DNA of 64,000 nucleotides from Erythrobacter litoralis (GTDB lineage Bacteria > Pseudomonadota > Alphaproteobacteria > Sphingomonadales > Sphingomonadaceae): the NCBI RefSeq assembly GCF_001719165.1, contig NZ_CP017057.1:558001-622000 (forward strand), in the 5' to 3' direction. Position numbers and translations under genes: made by a program. Position 1 is the stretch's first letter, and every line of letters starts with the position of its first letter. Below, one piece after another: positions 41,669 to 50,345 of this stretch. The notes under the pieces are model-generated. The model did not search any database. It saw only the letters and a program-made list of their open reading frames with translations, and had not been told where the DNA came from.

Positions 41669-42691
41669 TCACTCCGCCGGGACGGTTTCGCCGAGAACGC
41701 TGCGCACGGCTGCGGCGATGCGCTCGTTCGACGGCAGATAGGCCGCTTCCAGATTGGGCGCGAAGGGGACGGGCGTGTGCGGCGGGGTGACCATCGCGAC
41801 CGGCGCCTTGAGGTGCGCGAAGCCCTTCGAGGCGACCAGCGCGGCGATGTCTGCGGCCATGCCGCAGCGGGGCGAGCCTTCGTCGACCACCACCAGCCTC
41901 CCGGTGCGTTCGACCGATTCGAGGATCGCCTCCTCGTCCAGCGGCGAGGTCGTGCGCGGGTCGATCAGTTCGACTTCGATCCCGTCCCTTTCGAGTTCCT
42001 CGGCCACCGCCTTCGCGCGCGCGACCATGGCGGAAAAGGCGACGATCGTGACATCGTCCCCCTCGGTCACGAATTCCGCTTCGCCGAAGGGGATGGCGTA
42101 GGCCTCGTCCGGCACTTCTGCCTGCGTGTCGTAGAGCGCCTTGTGTTCGAGGAAGATCACCGGGTCGTCGTCGCGGATCGCCTGGATCAGCAGGCCCTTC
42201 GCGTCATAGGCGTTGGACGGCATCACCACCTTGAGGCCCGGGATGTGGGTGAAGATCGGGTGCAGCGCCTGCGAATGCTGCGCCGCCGCGCTCATCCCCG
42301 CACCGATCATCGAGCGGATGACGAGCGGCGTTCTGGCCTTGCCGCCGAACATGTAGCGGAATTTCGCCGCCTGGTTGAAGATCTGGTCGAAGCACACGCC
42401 GAGGAAATCGACGAACATCAATTCGGCCACCGGGCGAAGGCCGGTCGAGGCGGCGCCTGCGGCGGCGCCCATGATCGCGCTTTCGGTGATCGGCGTGTCG
42501 ATCACGCGCGCGCGTCCGTATTTGCCGACGAGGCCCTTGGTCACGCCGAGCACGCCGCCATAGGCATCGTCCTCGCCGCTGCCGCCCGCGCCGCCGGCGA
42601 TGTCCTCGCCGATGACGATGACGGTGTCATCGCGCGCCATTTCGCAATCGAGCGCTTCGTTGATCGCCTGGCGGTAGGTCTTGCGGGGCAT
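41669..42691 (-). CDS. acoB: AcoB-type TPP dehydrogenase E1 beta subunit
   Basis: A 340-residue transketolase-like beta subunit. Motifs include Y-R-Q-A-I-N-E-A-L at the N-terminus, V-I-G-E-D-I-A (catalytic Glu region), D-T-P-I-T-E-S and the C-terminal V-D-E-G-S-P-R-C-G. It pairs with AcoA to form the thiamine-dependent E1. Assignment to the acetoin-type rather than pyruvate or branched-chain type rests mainly on the adjacent AcoC-type E2. Confidence 0.87.
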   Translation of the reverse strand: MPRKTYRQAINEALDCEMARDDTVIVIGEDIAGGAGGSGEDDAYGGVLGVTKGLVGKYGRARVIDTPITESAIMGAAAGAASTGLRPVAELMFVDFLGVCFDQIFNQAAKFRYMFGGKARTPLVIRSMIGAGMSAAAQHSQALHPIFTHIPGLKVVMPSNAYDAKGLLIQAIRDDDPVIFLEHKALYDTQAEVPDEAYAIPFGEAEFVTEGDDVTIVAFSAMVARAKAVAEELERDGIEVELIDPRTTSPLDEEAILESVERTGRLVVVDEGSPRCGMAADIAALVASKGFAHLKAPVAMVTPPHTPVPFAPNLEAAYLPSNERIAAAVRSVLGETVPAE

Positions 42692-42707
42692 TGCTTTCCT
42701 CGCCTTT

Positions 42708-43673
42708 TCAGTAGGAGACGTAGACGTCGGTGGTGAGTTCGTCCTCTGAGGGGACGGGGGCGCTTTCGGCGGCCTCGATGGCGTCGGCGATGGCCTTGGC
42801 GCATTCGGCGTCCACCGCGTCGAGATCGGGAGCGTCGAGCCGGCCTTCGCCGGTCACGCGCTCGCGGAACAGGCGCAGCGGATCGTCGGCGCGCACGCGT
42901 TCGAGTTCCTCGCGGCTGCGATAGGCCTGCGCGTCGCCGATGAAATGGCCGTGCTGGCGCATGCAGGTGACCTCGATCGCGCTGGGGCCGCCGCCGGTGC
43001 GGGCGCGTTCGATGGCCTCGCGCGCGGCTTCGAACACGGCGAAAAAATCGCGCCCGTCGACTGCCTTGGCCGGCATGCCGAAACCCGCCGCGCGATCGGC
43101 GATGCTGTCCGCGCCGACCGCGTAGGAAACGCCCGTCCCCTCGCCGTAACCGTTGTTTTCGAACACGAAGATCGCGGGCAGGTTCAGCACCACGGCAAGG
43201 TTCATCGCCTCGAACGTGGTCCCCTGGTTAGATCCGCCATCGCCGGTGAACGACACGGCGACATGCGGCAGGCCCTTGGTCTTGACCGTCAGCGCCGCGC
43301 CCACGACGAGCGGCGGATTGCCGCCGACGATCGCGTTCGCGCCCAGCATCCCCTTGTCGAGATCGGCGATGTGCATCGATCCGCCCTTGCCCCGGCACAG
43401 CCCGCCCTCGCGCCCGAAGATCTCCTTCATCATGCCCGTGACGTCGCAGCCCTTAGCGATGCAATGGCCGTGGCCGCGATGGGTCGATCCGATGTAATCC
43501 TCGTCCGAAAGGTGGAGGCACACGCCCACCGCGCTCGCTTCCTGCCCTGCATAAAGGTGGACGAAGCCCGGGATGCGGCCCTGTTCGAACTGGGCCTGCA
43601 CGTTGTCCTCGAAATCGCGGATGAGGCGCATCCGGCGATAGGCTTCGATGAGGGTGGGGCGGTCTAGCTGCAT
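42708..43673 (-). CDS. acoA: AcoA-type TPP dehydrogenase E1 alpha subunit
   Basis: A 321-residue E1 alpha. The thiamine diphosphate motif is G-D-G-G-S-N-Q-G-T-x-x-E-A-M-N, with H-R-G-H-G-H and the K-G-G-S-M-H loop upstream of it. The length and motifs fit acetoin dehydrogenase and pyruvate dehydrogenase E1 alpha alike. It is the first gene of the leftward acoABC operon and diverges from the Rieske ferredoxin gene; the shared promoter region contains one of the three TTAC-N6-GTMA-like elements. Confidence 0.88.
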   Translation of the reverse strand: MQLDRPTLIEAYRRMRLIRDFEDNVQAQFEQGRIPGFVHLYAGQEASAVGVCLHLSDEDYIGSTHRGHGHCIAKGCDVTGMMKEIFGREGGLCRGKGGSMHIADLDKGMLGANAIVGGNPPLVVGAALTVKTKGLPHVAVSFTGDGGSNQGTTFEAMNLAVVLNLPAIFVFENNGYGEGTGVSYAVGADSIADRAAGFGMPAKAVDGRDFFAVFEAAREAIERARTGGGPSAIEVTCMRQHGHFIGDAQAYRSREELERVRADDPLRLFRERVTGEGRLDAPDLDAVDAECAKAIADAIEAAESAPVPSEDELTTDVYVSY

Positions 43674-43702
43674 ATCGTGTGATCCCTGCTTGGCGGCGAA
43701 AC

Positions 43703-43724
43703 TTTATACAGTCATATCAAAAAA
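43703..43724. promoter_or_regulatory. Operator-like element 1 (acoA / ferredoxin divergent promoter)
   Basis: Core ATACAGTCATATCA (43706-43719) followed by an A-tract. It aligns base for base over 22 positions with elements at 44153 and 51718. It lies 30 bases from the acoA start and about 100 from the ferredoxin start. It is the weakest copy of the three. Confidence 0.5.
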
Positions 43725-43826
43725 TGGAAGGTGCTTGTCGAGCCTCGGGTGGGCAGGCAGGTTCCCACGGACACAATCGCTGCGAAATGCCCGTTTTTGG
43801 GAGCGGCAAGGGGGCGAAGGGACACG

Positions 43827-44141
43827 ATGGACGAAGAGGGCTGGCAGCACGCGGGGCGGGTCGGGGAAATTTCGTCCGCGCGCCCGCTCGCCGTCGAGGT
43901 GGGCGGGCGCGAGGTGCTGCTGTGTCGTTCGGGCGGGGATGTCTTTGCCGTGGATGCGCGCTGCCCCCATGCGGGCCAGTCGCTCGCGCAGGGGCAGGTG
44001 AGAGGCGGCGCGATTGCCTGCCCCTTTCACGGCGCGCGCTTTCGCCTGTCGGACGGCGCTCCGACGGCCGGGCCCACGCGCCGGGCGCTCGGCACGCACC
44101 GGGTTCGGATCGCGGACGGGGAGGTATGGGTGCGCCTGTGA
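43827..44141 (+). CDS. Rieske-type [2Fe-2S] ferredoxin
   Basis: A 104-residue soluble Rieske protein, the size of ferredoxins that feed ring-hydroxylating oxygenases. The cluster ligands are in C-P-H-A-G-Q-S-L and C-P-F-H-G-A-R-F (C-x-H...C-x-x-H). It directly precedes a Rieske oxygenase alpha subunit and would deliver electrons to it or to the P450. No reductase gene is in the cluster. The ATG follows AAGGGACACG. Confidence 0.93.
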   Translation: MDEEGWQHAGRVGEISSARPLAVEVGGREVLLCRSGGDVFAVDARCPHAGQSLAQGQVRGGAIACPFHGARFRLSDGAPTAGPTRRALGTHRVRIADGEVWVRL

Positions 44142-44152
44142 GTCTTGCAAGA

Positions 44153-44174
44153 TTCTTACAGGTATGTAAAAAGG
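44153..44174. promoter_or_regulatory. Operator-like element 2 (upstream of the Rieske oxygenase)
   Basis: Core TTACAGGTATGTAA (44156-44169) is an inverted repeat TTAC-N6-GTAA followed by AAAGG. It lies in the 51-base gap between the ferredoxin stop and the oxygenase start. Same spacing as elements 1 and 3. Confidence 0.6.
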
Positions 44175-44192
44175 TGAGCGGAGAGGTTTGAA

Positions 44193-45551
44193 ATGCCCCA
44201 GCGTTCGCCCACGGCCCCGCAGCCGACGCTCGACCAGATGCTCGCGCGCGAGAAGCGCCCCGTTCCCGCCGTGCTCGCCGAGCGCGGCGAGGCCCCGGTG
44301 CCGGCGAAGCCGATCGACCGGCGGCGCTATTACGATCCCGATTTCGCCGCGCTCGAAAATGCGCGCCTGTGGCCCGGGACATGGCAGATGGCCTGCCGGC
44401 TGGAGGACATTCCCGAAATCGGCGACTATATCCTCTACGAGATCGCCGACATCTCGCTGATCGTGGTCCGATCGGACAGGAACACGGTCAGGGCCTTCTT
44501 CAACGCCTGCCTTCACCGGGGCCGGGCACTGCGCGATTCGGACGGGACGGCCAGCGAATTCCGCTGCCCCTTTCACGGCTTCACATGGGGCATAGACGGG
44601 ACATGCAAGCGGATCGTCAACGAATGGGATTTCGCCCATGTCGACAAGGCCGATTTCGCGCTTCCCGAGGCACAGGTCGGCGTCTGGGGCGGGTTCGTCT
44701 TTGTCTGCCCGGACGGGTGCGATGAAAGCCTCGCGGACTTTCTCGGCCCCGTCGCCGCGGCCTATGAAACGCGCGGCTGGTCGCTCGCCGAGCGGACCAA
44801 GGTGGTTCACGTCCAGAAGATCAATCGCTGCAACTGGAAGATCGCATTGGAGGCGTTCATCGAAAGCTTCCACGTCACCGAAACCCATTCGAGCGCCGCG
44901 CCCTATCTGGGCGATGCGAACACGCAATACGATGTGTGGGAGGGCGTGCCGCACACCCGGATGATCTCCCCGCGCGGGCTCGCCAGCCCGAACATCGCGC
45001 CGATGAGCGACGAGGAAGTCTACCGCGCCGGGATGCGCCCCGCGCTGGGAGAGGAGGCGGACACGCTGACGCTGCCGGACAGCGCCGAAAGCGCGCGCGA
45101 AGCGATCGGCGCGGCGCGGCGCAGGGCGCTGGTGGAACAGGGCGTTCCCCATGCCGCCGAAGCGACCGATTGCGAACTGATCGACACGATCCAGTACCAC
45201 GTCTTTCCCAACCTCGTGTGCTGGGCGGGCTGGGGGAGCTATCTCGTCTATCGCTTCCGCCCGCACGGCACGGACCCTGACATGAGCGTCATGGACATCA
45301 TGTTCGTCGCCCCGGGCGGCGACCCCGAGGCTGTGCCCGAACCGCAGGTCGTCGGACCCGATGCGAGCCTTCACGAAGCGCCCCAGCTTGGCGGATACTG
45401 CACCGTGTTCGACGAGGATTCCGCCAATCTCGCCGCGCTCCAGCGGGGCCTGAAGACGATGCGCACCAAGGGGCCGGTGACGGGCGACTATCAGGAAGCG
45501 CGCATCCGCCATTTCCACGCGCAGCTGGACAAGAGCCTTGGAAACACTTGA
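44193..45551 (+). CDS. Rieske non-heme iron oxygenase, alpha subunit
   Basis: A 452-residue ring-hydroxylating-type oxygenase. The N-terminal Rieske domain has C-L-H-R-G and C-P-F-H-G; the catalytic SRPBCC domain has the mononuclear iron site E-S-F-H-V-T-E-T-H (His-x4-His), preceded by N-R-C-N-W-K-I-A-L-E, with the bridging-type Asp/Glu region nearby. Family members hydroxylate or demethylate aromatic, steroid or other ring compounds. No small beta subunit is encoded, so it belongs to the alpha-only type. A GGAGAGG ribosome binding site precedes the ATG. The substrate is not evident. Confidence 0.93.
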   Translation: MPQRSPTAPQPTLDQMLAREKRPVPAVLAERGEAPVPAKPIDRRRYYDPDFAALENARLWPGTWQMACRLEDIPEIGDYILYEIADISLIVVRSDRNTVRAFFNACLHRGRALRDSDGTASEFRCPFHGFTWGIDGTCKRIVNEWDFAHVDKADFALPEAQVGVWGGFVFVCPDGCDESLADFLGPVAAAYETRGWSLAERTKVVHVQKINRCNWKIALEAFIESFHVTETHSSAAPYLGDANTQYDVWEGVPHTRMISPRGLASPNIAPMSDEEVYRAGMRPALGEEADTLTLPDSAESAREAIGAARRRALVEQGVPHAAEATDCELIDTIQYHVFPNLVCWAGWGSYLVYRFRPHGTDPDMSVMDIMFVAPGGDPEAVPEPQVVGPDASLHEAPQLGGYCTVFDEDSANLAALQRGLKTMRTKGPVTGDYQEARIRHFHAQLDKSLGNT

Positions 45552-46797
45552 GGACATAGCCCGCCCCGGCGAGATGAAACCGCGCGCGGCGGGCTTCATG
45601 CGCGCGCCGTGGGAAGCCTATGCCGCGATGCGCGAGGAGGCGGGGCCGCTATGGACCGAACCCGAAACCGGCGTCGTCTTCGTGCTCGACTACGCTCTCG
45701 CCGAAGAGGTGATGCGCAATCACCAGCGTTTCTCCAGCTTCGCCGACCGCGCCGCCATGCGAAAGGGTGGTCTTCCGGCGGAGGTGCTGGAGATCAAGGC
45801 GCAGGGGTGGCCGCTCGCTCTCACAATGGTCCAGAACGATGCTCCCGATCACGACGACTATCGCAAGCTCGTCGGCCCCTTTTTCCTGCCGCGGCGCCTG
45901 AAACTGATGGAGCCCTTCGTCGCCGGGCGGATCGGGGAATTGCTGGACGCGATTGATGATAAGGGCGGGCGCAGCGATTTCTTCCCCGATTTCGCGGTTC
46001 CGCTGCCGGTTTCGGTGATCGGCGAATATCTCGGGATGCGGCACCTTGGCGATGACACGGTGAAACGCTGGTCCGACGCTTTCGCCGACGAGATCGGCTT
46101 CCTCACCAGCGATGAACGCGCGGTCGAGATCGCGAAGCTCACCCTCGAATGCCACAGGGCCATGGTCGCGCTGTGCGACGGGCGGCGCCGAGGGGAGGGC
46201 AAGGACATCATCACTGCTCTCGCCAATGCGACAAGGCCCGATGGCGAGCGGCTGGGCAATCCCGAGCTTCTCTCGATCCTCACCCAATTGATGGTCGCGG
46301 GCAACGAGACCACCACTTCGACCCTCGGCTTCGCACTGCTGCGCCTCGCGCGCGATCCCGCGCTGTACGCAAGGCTGAGCGCCGAGCCAGAAAAGATCGC
46401 GCCCTTCCTTGAAGAGGTCCTGCGCCTCGACAGCCCGATCCAGGGCCAGTTCCGCAAGGCGGTGGGCGACCAGCAATTGGGCGGGCACACCATACCCGAC
46501 GGGACCATGCTCCACGTCCGTTTCGGCGCGGCCAATCGCGACCCGCGCGTCTGGGGTGCGGGCGCGGGCGACGTGCAGCTCGACCGCAGGCCGCCCAAGC
46601 CGCACATGGCGTTCGGCAATGGCATCCATTTCTGTGTCGGCGCGGCGCTTTCCCGGCTCGAAATGCGCGTCGCGCTCGGCGAAATCCTCTCGCGCTACCG
46701 TTCGGTCAGGCTCGCCTGCGCCGAGGAAGACCTTCCCTTCCGCACGAATTTCCACCAACGGGGCATGACCTCACTGCCCCTGGAATTCGAGCGATGA
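45538..46797 (+). CDS. Cytochrome P450
   Basis: A 419-residue soluble bacterial P450. Visible landmarks are the I-helix oxygen-activation motif A-G-N-E-T-T-T-S, the K-helix E-x-x-R (E-E-V-L-R), and the heme-binding loop F-G-N-G-I-H-F-C-V-G. The start is uncertain: a TTG at 45538 overlaps the oxygenase gene by 14 bases, while the ATG at 45574 gives a protein 12 residues shorter. It is within the oxidative operon between the Rieske oxygenase and the TetR gene. It probably uses a ferredoxin, possibly the Rieske one, though that would be unusual for a P450. Confidence 0.93.
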   Translation: METLEDIARPGEMKPRAAGFMRAPWEAYAAMREEAGPLWTEPETGVVFVLDYALAEEVMRNHQRFSSFADRAAMRKGGLPAEVLEIKAQGWPLALTMVQNDAPDHDDYRKLVGPFFLPRRLKLMEPFVAGRIGELLDAIDDKGGRSDFFPDFAVPLPVSVIGEYLGMRHLGDDTVKRWSDAFADEIGFLTSDERAVEIAKLTLECHRAMVALCDGRRRGEGKDIITALANATRPDGERLGNPELLSILTQLMVAGNETTTSTLGFALLRLARDPALYARLSAEPEKIAPFLEEVLRLDSPIQGQFRKAVGDQQLGGHTIPDGTMLHVRFGAANRDPRVWGAGAGDVQLDRRPPKPHMAFGNGIHFCVGAALSRLEMRVALGEILSRYRSVRLACAEEDLPFRTNFHQRGMTSLPLEFER

Positions 46798-47498
46798 CCA
46801 ACAAGAAGACAACCGAAAACGGCCACATCACCCGCCTGCCCGACCCGGCCGCGCTGACCTCGGGCGAATTCAACCGGTCGCGCCGCACGCGGCTGAAAAT
46901 CCTCGATGCGGGCGTCGCCGTGCTGGCGCGGGACGGTTACAAGAAGCTGTCGACCACCGGCGTCGCGAAAGAGGCCGGGATCACGCGCGCGGCCATGCTC
47001 TACCATTTCGGATCGCGCAGCGAGCTGATCGAGGCGATCATCCGCCACGTTACCCGTCGCCGGATCGACATGTACACGAACGCGATGGAGGGCCTGCCGC
47101 ATGACGAGGGCTTTCTCGAACGTGCGGTCGATATCGCCTGGGAGCAGCTCCAGACCCCCGAATTCGAGGCCTATACCGAGCTTTCGCTGGCCTCGCGCAC
47201 CGATCCCGAATTGCGCGCGCTGATGGAGCCCGCTCTTGCCGCCTTCGACCGTGCCCGGCGCGAGGCGGCCTTGGGCCTGTTCCCGCGCTACCTTTCGGAC
47301 AAGGTCGAATTCGACCTGCGCCGCGACGTGGTGCGCTTCCTTCTCGAAGGGGTCGCGCAGCAGGACGGCATCACCTTCAACCGCGAGGAGCGCGTGGGCG
47401 CGATGCTGCGTTTTCTGAAATTGCTGATCGGCACCGAGGATGGCGTCGCGCTGCTGCGCAAAGCGGTCGGGGCGAGCCAAGAGGATGACGCGGCTTGA
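46794..47498 (+). CDS. TetR-family repressor of the catabolic cluster (inferred)
   Basis: A 234-residue TetR/AcrR protein. The N-terminal HTH spans about residues 30-78 (I-L-D-A-G-V-A-V-L-A-R-D-G-Y... then G-V-A-K-E-A-G-I-T-R-A-A-M-L-Y-H-F-G-S-R). The C-terminal ligand-binding region is not similar to a named type. The ATG overlaps the P450 stop and the TGA overlaps the MFS start, so it is inside the operon and likely autoregulated. The palindromic elements at three promoters of the cluster are the natural candidates for its operators; this link is inference. Confidence 0.92.
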   Translation: MTNKKTTENGHITRLPDPAALTSGEFNRSRRTRLKILDAGVAVLARDGYKKLSTTGVAKEAGITRAAMLYHFGSRSELIEAIIRHVTRRRIDMYTNAMEGLPHDEGFLERAVDIAWEQLQTPEFEAYTELSLASRTDPELRALMEPALAAFDRARREAALGLFPRYLSDKVEFDLRRDVVRFLLEGVAQQDGITFNREERVGAMLRFLKLLIGTEDGVALLRKAVGASQEDDAA

Positions 47499-48814
47499 AG
47501 GCCGAGGCCGGGTTCCTCGAGGCTCGGCCATGGCCAGCACAGCGGCTCGCATGGACAGCGCTCGCGATCCTCGCGCTCGCCAATGTCCTGTCCTATCTCG
47601 ACCGGATCGTGATCAACCTGCTGGTCGAGCCGATCCAGCGCGACCTTGCGATCAACGACACCCAGTTCGGCCTGTTGCAGGGCGTCGCCTTCGGCCTGTT
47701 CTACACCGCGATGGCCTTGCCCATCGGGCGGCTGGTCGACAACGGCCCGCGAAAGCCGATCATCGCCATCGGCGTTGCGGTCTTCAGCCTGTTCACCCTC
47801 GCTTCGGGCCTTGCGCGCACGTTCGGCCAGATGTTCGTCGCCCGCATCGGTGTCGGCGCGGGCGAGGCGAGCGTCGTTCCGACCGCCTATTCAATCATAT
47901 CCGACATGTTCCCGCCCGAACGCCTGGGGCGGGCGATGAGCGTCTTCACCATGACTGCCTTCGTCGGGATCGGGCTCGCCTATATCGCGGGCGGAGTGGC
48001 GATCGCGGCGGTGGCGGCGTGGGACGCGCCTGGGTTCCTGGGTGAGCTTGCGCCGTGGCGGCGGACCTTCCTGCTGGTCGCCGCGCCCGGCCTGTTGGTC
48101 GCGGTGCTGCTGATGACGGTGCTGAAGGAGCCGGAGCGGCGCGGCGGGCGGGACGCGGCGAAGATCCCCATGCGCGAGGTCGCAGCGCATCTTGCCGGTC
48201 AACGGCGCGCGCTGGTGCTGGTCTTCGCAGGGTTCAGCATGATCACCATGTCGGGCTATGCCTCGACAGTGTGGACCCCGGCCCTGTTCATCCGCGCCTA
48301 TGGCTGGTCGGCGGGCGAGATCGGGGTCGCCTATGGCGCGCTCTACCTCGTGCTCGGTCCTGCGGGGGCGCTGCTTGCGGGCTGGCTGTGCGACCGGATG
48401 ACCGCGCGCGGCGTGCGGGAGGCACCGCTGAAGGTCGCGGCCTGGGGCTATCTCGGCACCGCGCTGTTCGGCGGGCTCGCCCCGCTGATGCCGACGGGCG
48501 AACTCGCGCTCGCGGTGTTCGCGCCCGCCATGCTGATGGCGACCATGCCCTATCCGATGGCCGGGACCGCGATCCAGCTGGTGACGCCGAACCGGATGCG
48601 CGGGCAGGTGAGCGCGCTTTACATGCTGGTCATCAACCTCGTCGGGCTGGGCGCGGGGCCGCTGGTGGTGGGGGTGTTCAACGATGCGCTGTTCACCGGG
48701 CACGAAGGCGTGCGCTATTCGCTCGCCTGGGTGAACGCGGTGGCGGCGCCGGTCGCCTTCGTCCTGCTGTGGGCGGCGTTCCGGCCCTATCGCGACCTGC
48801 GGAGGGAGACATGA
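47495..48814 (+). CDS. MFS transporter of the catabolic operon
   Basis: A 439-residue twelve-helix permease. The conserved early motifs are present: D-R-I-V-I-N-L-L-V-E-P-I-Q-R-D-L after helix 1 and G-R-L-V-D-N-G-P-R-K-P between helices 2 and 3 (motif A). G-E-A-S-V-V-P-T-A-Y resembles the spinster/hexuronate-type subfamily common in sphingomonads. The start is a TTG that overlaps the TetR stop. Uptake of the cluster substrate or an intermediate is inferred. Confidence 0.9.
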   Translation: MKAEAGFLEARPWPAQRLAWTALAILALANVLSYLDRIVINLLVEPIQRDLAINDTQFGLLQGVAFGLFYTAMALPIGRLVDNGPRKPIIAIGVAVFSLFTLASGLARTFGQMFVARIGVGAGEASVVPTAYSIISDMFPPERLGRAMSVFTMTAFVGIGLAYIAGGVAIAAVAAWDAPGFLGELAPWRRTFLLVAAPGLLVAVLLMTVLKEPERRGGRDAAKIPMREVAAHLAGQRRALVLVFAGFSMITMSGYASTVWTPALFIRAYGWSAGEIGVAYGALYLVLGPAGALLAGWLCDRMTARGVREAPLKVAAWGYLGTALFGGLAPLMPTGELALAVFAPAMLMATMPYPMAGTAIQLVTPNRMRGQVSALYMLVINLVGLGAGPLVVGVFNDALFTGHEGVRYSLAWVNAVAAPVAFVLLWAAFRPYRDLRRET

Positions 48815-49587
48815 AGCTTGCCGGGAGGACCGCGCTCGTGACGGGCGCTGCGGGCGGGATCGGCGCGGCGGTGGCGCGGCTCTTCGTCGCCGAGGGCGCG
48901 CAGGTGATCTGCGCCGACGTCTCGCGCGATGCCGTCTTCGCACTGGCCGGGGAACTGGGCGAAAGTGCCGGGGCGGCGCTGCTCGACGTGGGCGAACGCA
49001 CCGACTGGGACCGGGTGGCCGAGGCGATCGAGCGGCGCCACGGACGGCTCGACGTGCTGGTCAACAATGCCGGGATTTCGGGGCTGGGCGACATCGACCA
49101 TATCGACACCGAATTCTGGGAGCGGTTCCAGCGCATCAATGCCGACAGCATCTTCCATTCGGTGCAGGCCATGGCCCCCCTGCTGCGCGCATCGGGCCAT
49201 GCAACGATCGTCAATGTCGGCTCGCTCCTCGCGCTGAGGCCGAGCGCGGCGCTGCCCGCATACAGCGCGGCCAAGGCGTCGCTGCGCGCCCAGACGAAAG
49301 CCTATGCGCTGCACTTCGCGGAAAAAGGCGAATATGTCCGCGTGAACGCGGTCCACCCGGGATCAACGCTTACGCCGATGATGGAGGCCAATCTCGGCGC
49401 GAGCGAAGGGGAGCGCGCGGCGAATTACGCCCGCCGCGTCGCGGTCCACCCGCTGGGTGCGGCGACGGGGCGGATCGTGCTGCCCGAGGACGTGGCGAAG
49501 GCGGTGCTGTTCCTGTCATGCGAGGATTCGGCCTTCATCACCGGGATCGACCTGCCCGTCGACGGCGGCGCGAGCATCGCCGGTTAG
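48811..49587 (+). CDS. Short-chain dehydrogenase/reductase (rightward operon)
   Basis: A 258-residue classical SDR. The cofactor motif is T-G-A-A-G-G-I-G, Asp in C-A-D-V-S suggests NAD, and N-N-A-G-I and the catalytic S...Y-S-A-A-K follow (P-A-Y-S-A-A-K-A-S-L). The C-terminus G-I-D-L-P-V-D-G-G-A-S-I-A-G is typical. It is the last gene of the ferredoxin-oxygenase-P450 operon and would oxidise a hydroxylated product; substrate unknown. It overlaps the stop of the convergent SDR by four bases. Confidence 0.93.
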   Translation: MKLAGRTALVTGAAGGIGAAVARLFVAEGAQVICADVSRDAVFALAGELGESAGAALLDVGERTDWDRVAEAIERRHGRLDVLVNNAGISGLGDIDHIDTEFWERFQRINADSIFHSVQAMAPLLRASGHATIVNVGSLLALRPSAALPAYSAAKASLRAQTKAYALHFAEKGEYVRVNAVHPGSTLTPMMEANLGASEGERAANYARRVAVHPLGAATGRIVLPEDVAKAVLFLSCEDSAFITGIDLPVDGGASIAG

Positions 49588-50342
49588 AGCGAGACGCGCC
49601 GCGTCTGGCCGCCATCCACGATCAGGTTGACCCCCGTGATCCACGAGGCGCGCTTCGACAGCAGGAACGCGGCGGCGTCCGCGACCTCTTCCGCCGTGCC
49701 GAGCCGGCCGAACGGGATTTCCGCCACGGTCGCCTCGTAATAATCGGGATAGTTCACCTTGTGCCTCTCCCAGTTCCCGCCGGGAAAGATCGTCGCGCCG
49801 GGCGAGATGCAGTTCACCCGCACCCCCTTCTTGCCGACCACCTGGCTGATCTGCTTGGCATAGACGATCAGCCCTGCCTTCATCACGTTGTAGGGCTGGA
49901 CGAAGGGATAGGTCTCGAGCCCCGCCGTGCTGGAGACGAACAGGACCGAACCGCCGCCAGCCGCGAGATGCTCCTCGAGCGCTTCGAGCCCGCGCACCGC
50001 GCCCATCAGGTCGATCTCGAAATTGGCGCGCCATTTCTCGTCGCCGCCCGCGCCGCCACCGCCGGACACGTTATGAACGAAGGCATCGCACCCGCCGAGC
50101 CAGTGCGCGGCCTCGGCCAGCCATCCGCGATAGGCCTCTGCATCGCCGACATCGACCGCGGCGCCCTTTGCGTGGAAACCGCGGGCGGTCCATTCCTTCT
50201 CGCACTGCTCCACCGCATCGCCGTCGCGCGCGCAGAAGGCGAGGTCCGCCCCCGCTTCGAGCAGCCGCTCGGCGATCCGGTTGCCGATCCCGCGCGTCGC
50301 CCCGGTGATGATCGCCTTCGTACCCTTCATTTCAAGATCCAT
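49584..50342 (-). CDS. Short-chain dehydrogenase/reductase (leftward operon)
   Basis: A 252-residue SDR, only distantly like its convergent neighbour. Motifs: T-G-A-T-R-G-I-G, then C-A-R-D, which fits NADP; H-N-V-S-G-G-G-G in place of the usual N-N-A-G; and the catalytic Y-N-V-M-K. It is the third gene of the thuA-like operon, 3 bases after the carboxymuconolactone decarboxylase-like gene. The substrate is unknown. Confidence 0.92.
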   Translation of the reverse strand: MDLEMKGTKAIITGATRGIGNRIAERLLEAGADLAFCARDGDAVEQCEKEWTARGFHAKGAAVDVGDAEAYRGWLAEAAHWLGGCDAFVHNVSGGGGAGGDEKWRANFEIDLMGAVRGLEALEEHLAAGGGSVLFVSSTAGLETYPFVQPYNVMKAGLIVYAKQISQVVGKKGVRVNCISPGATIFPGGNWERHKVNYPDYYEATVAEIPFGRLGTAEEVADAAAFLLSKRASWITGVNLIVDGGQTRRVSL

Positions 50343-50345
50343 TGC

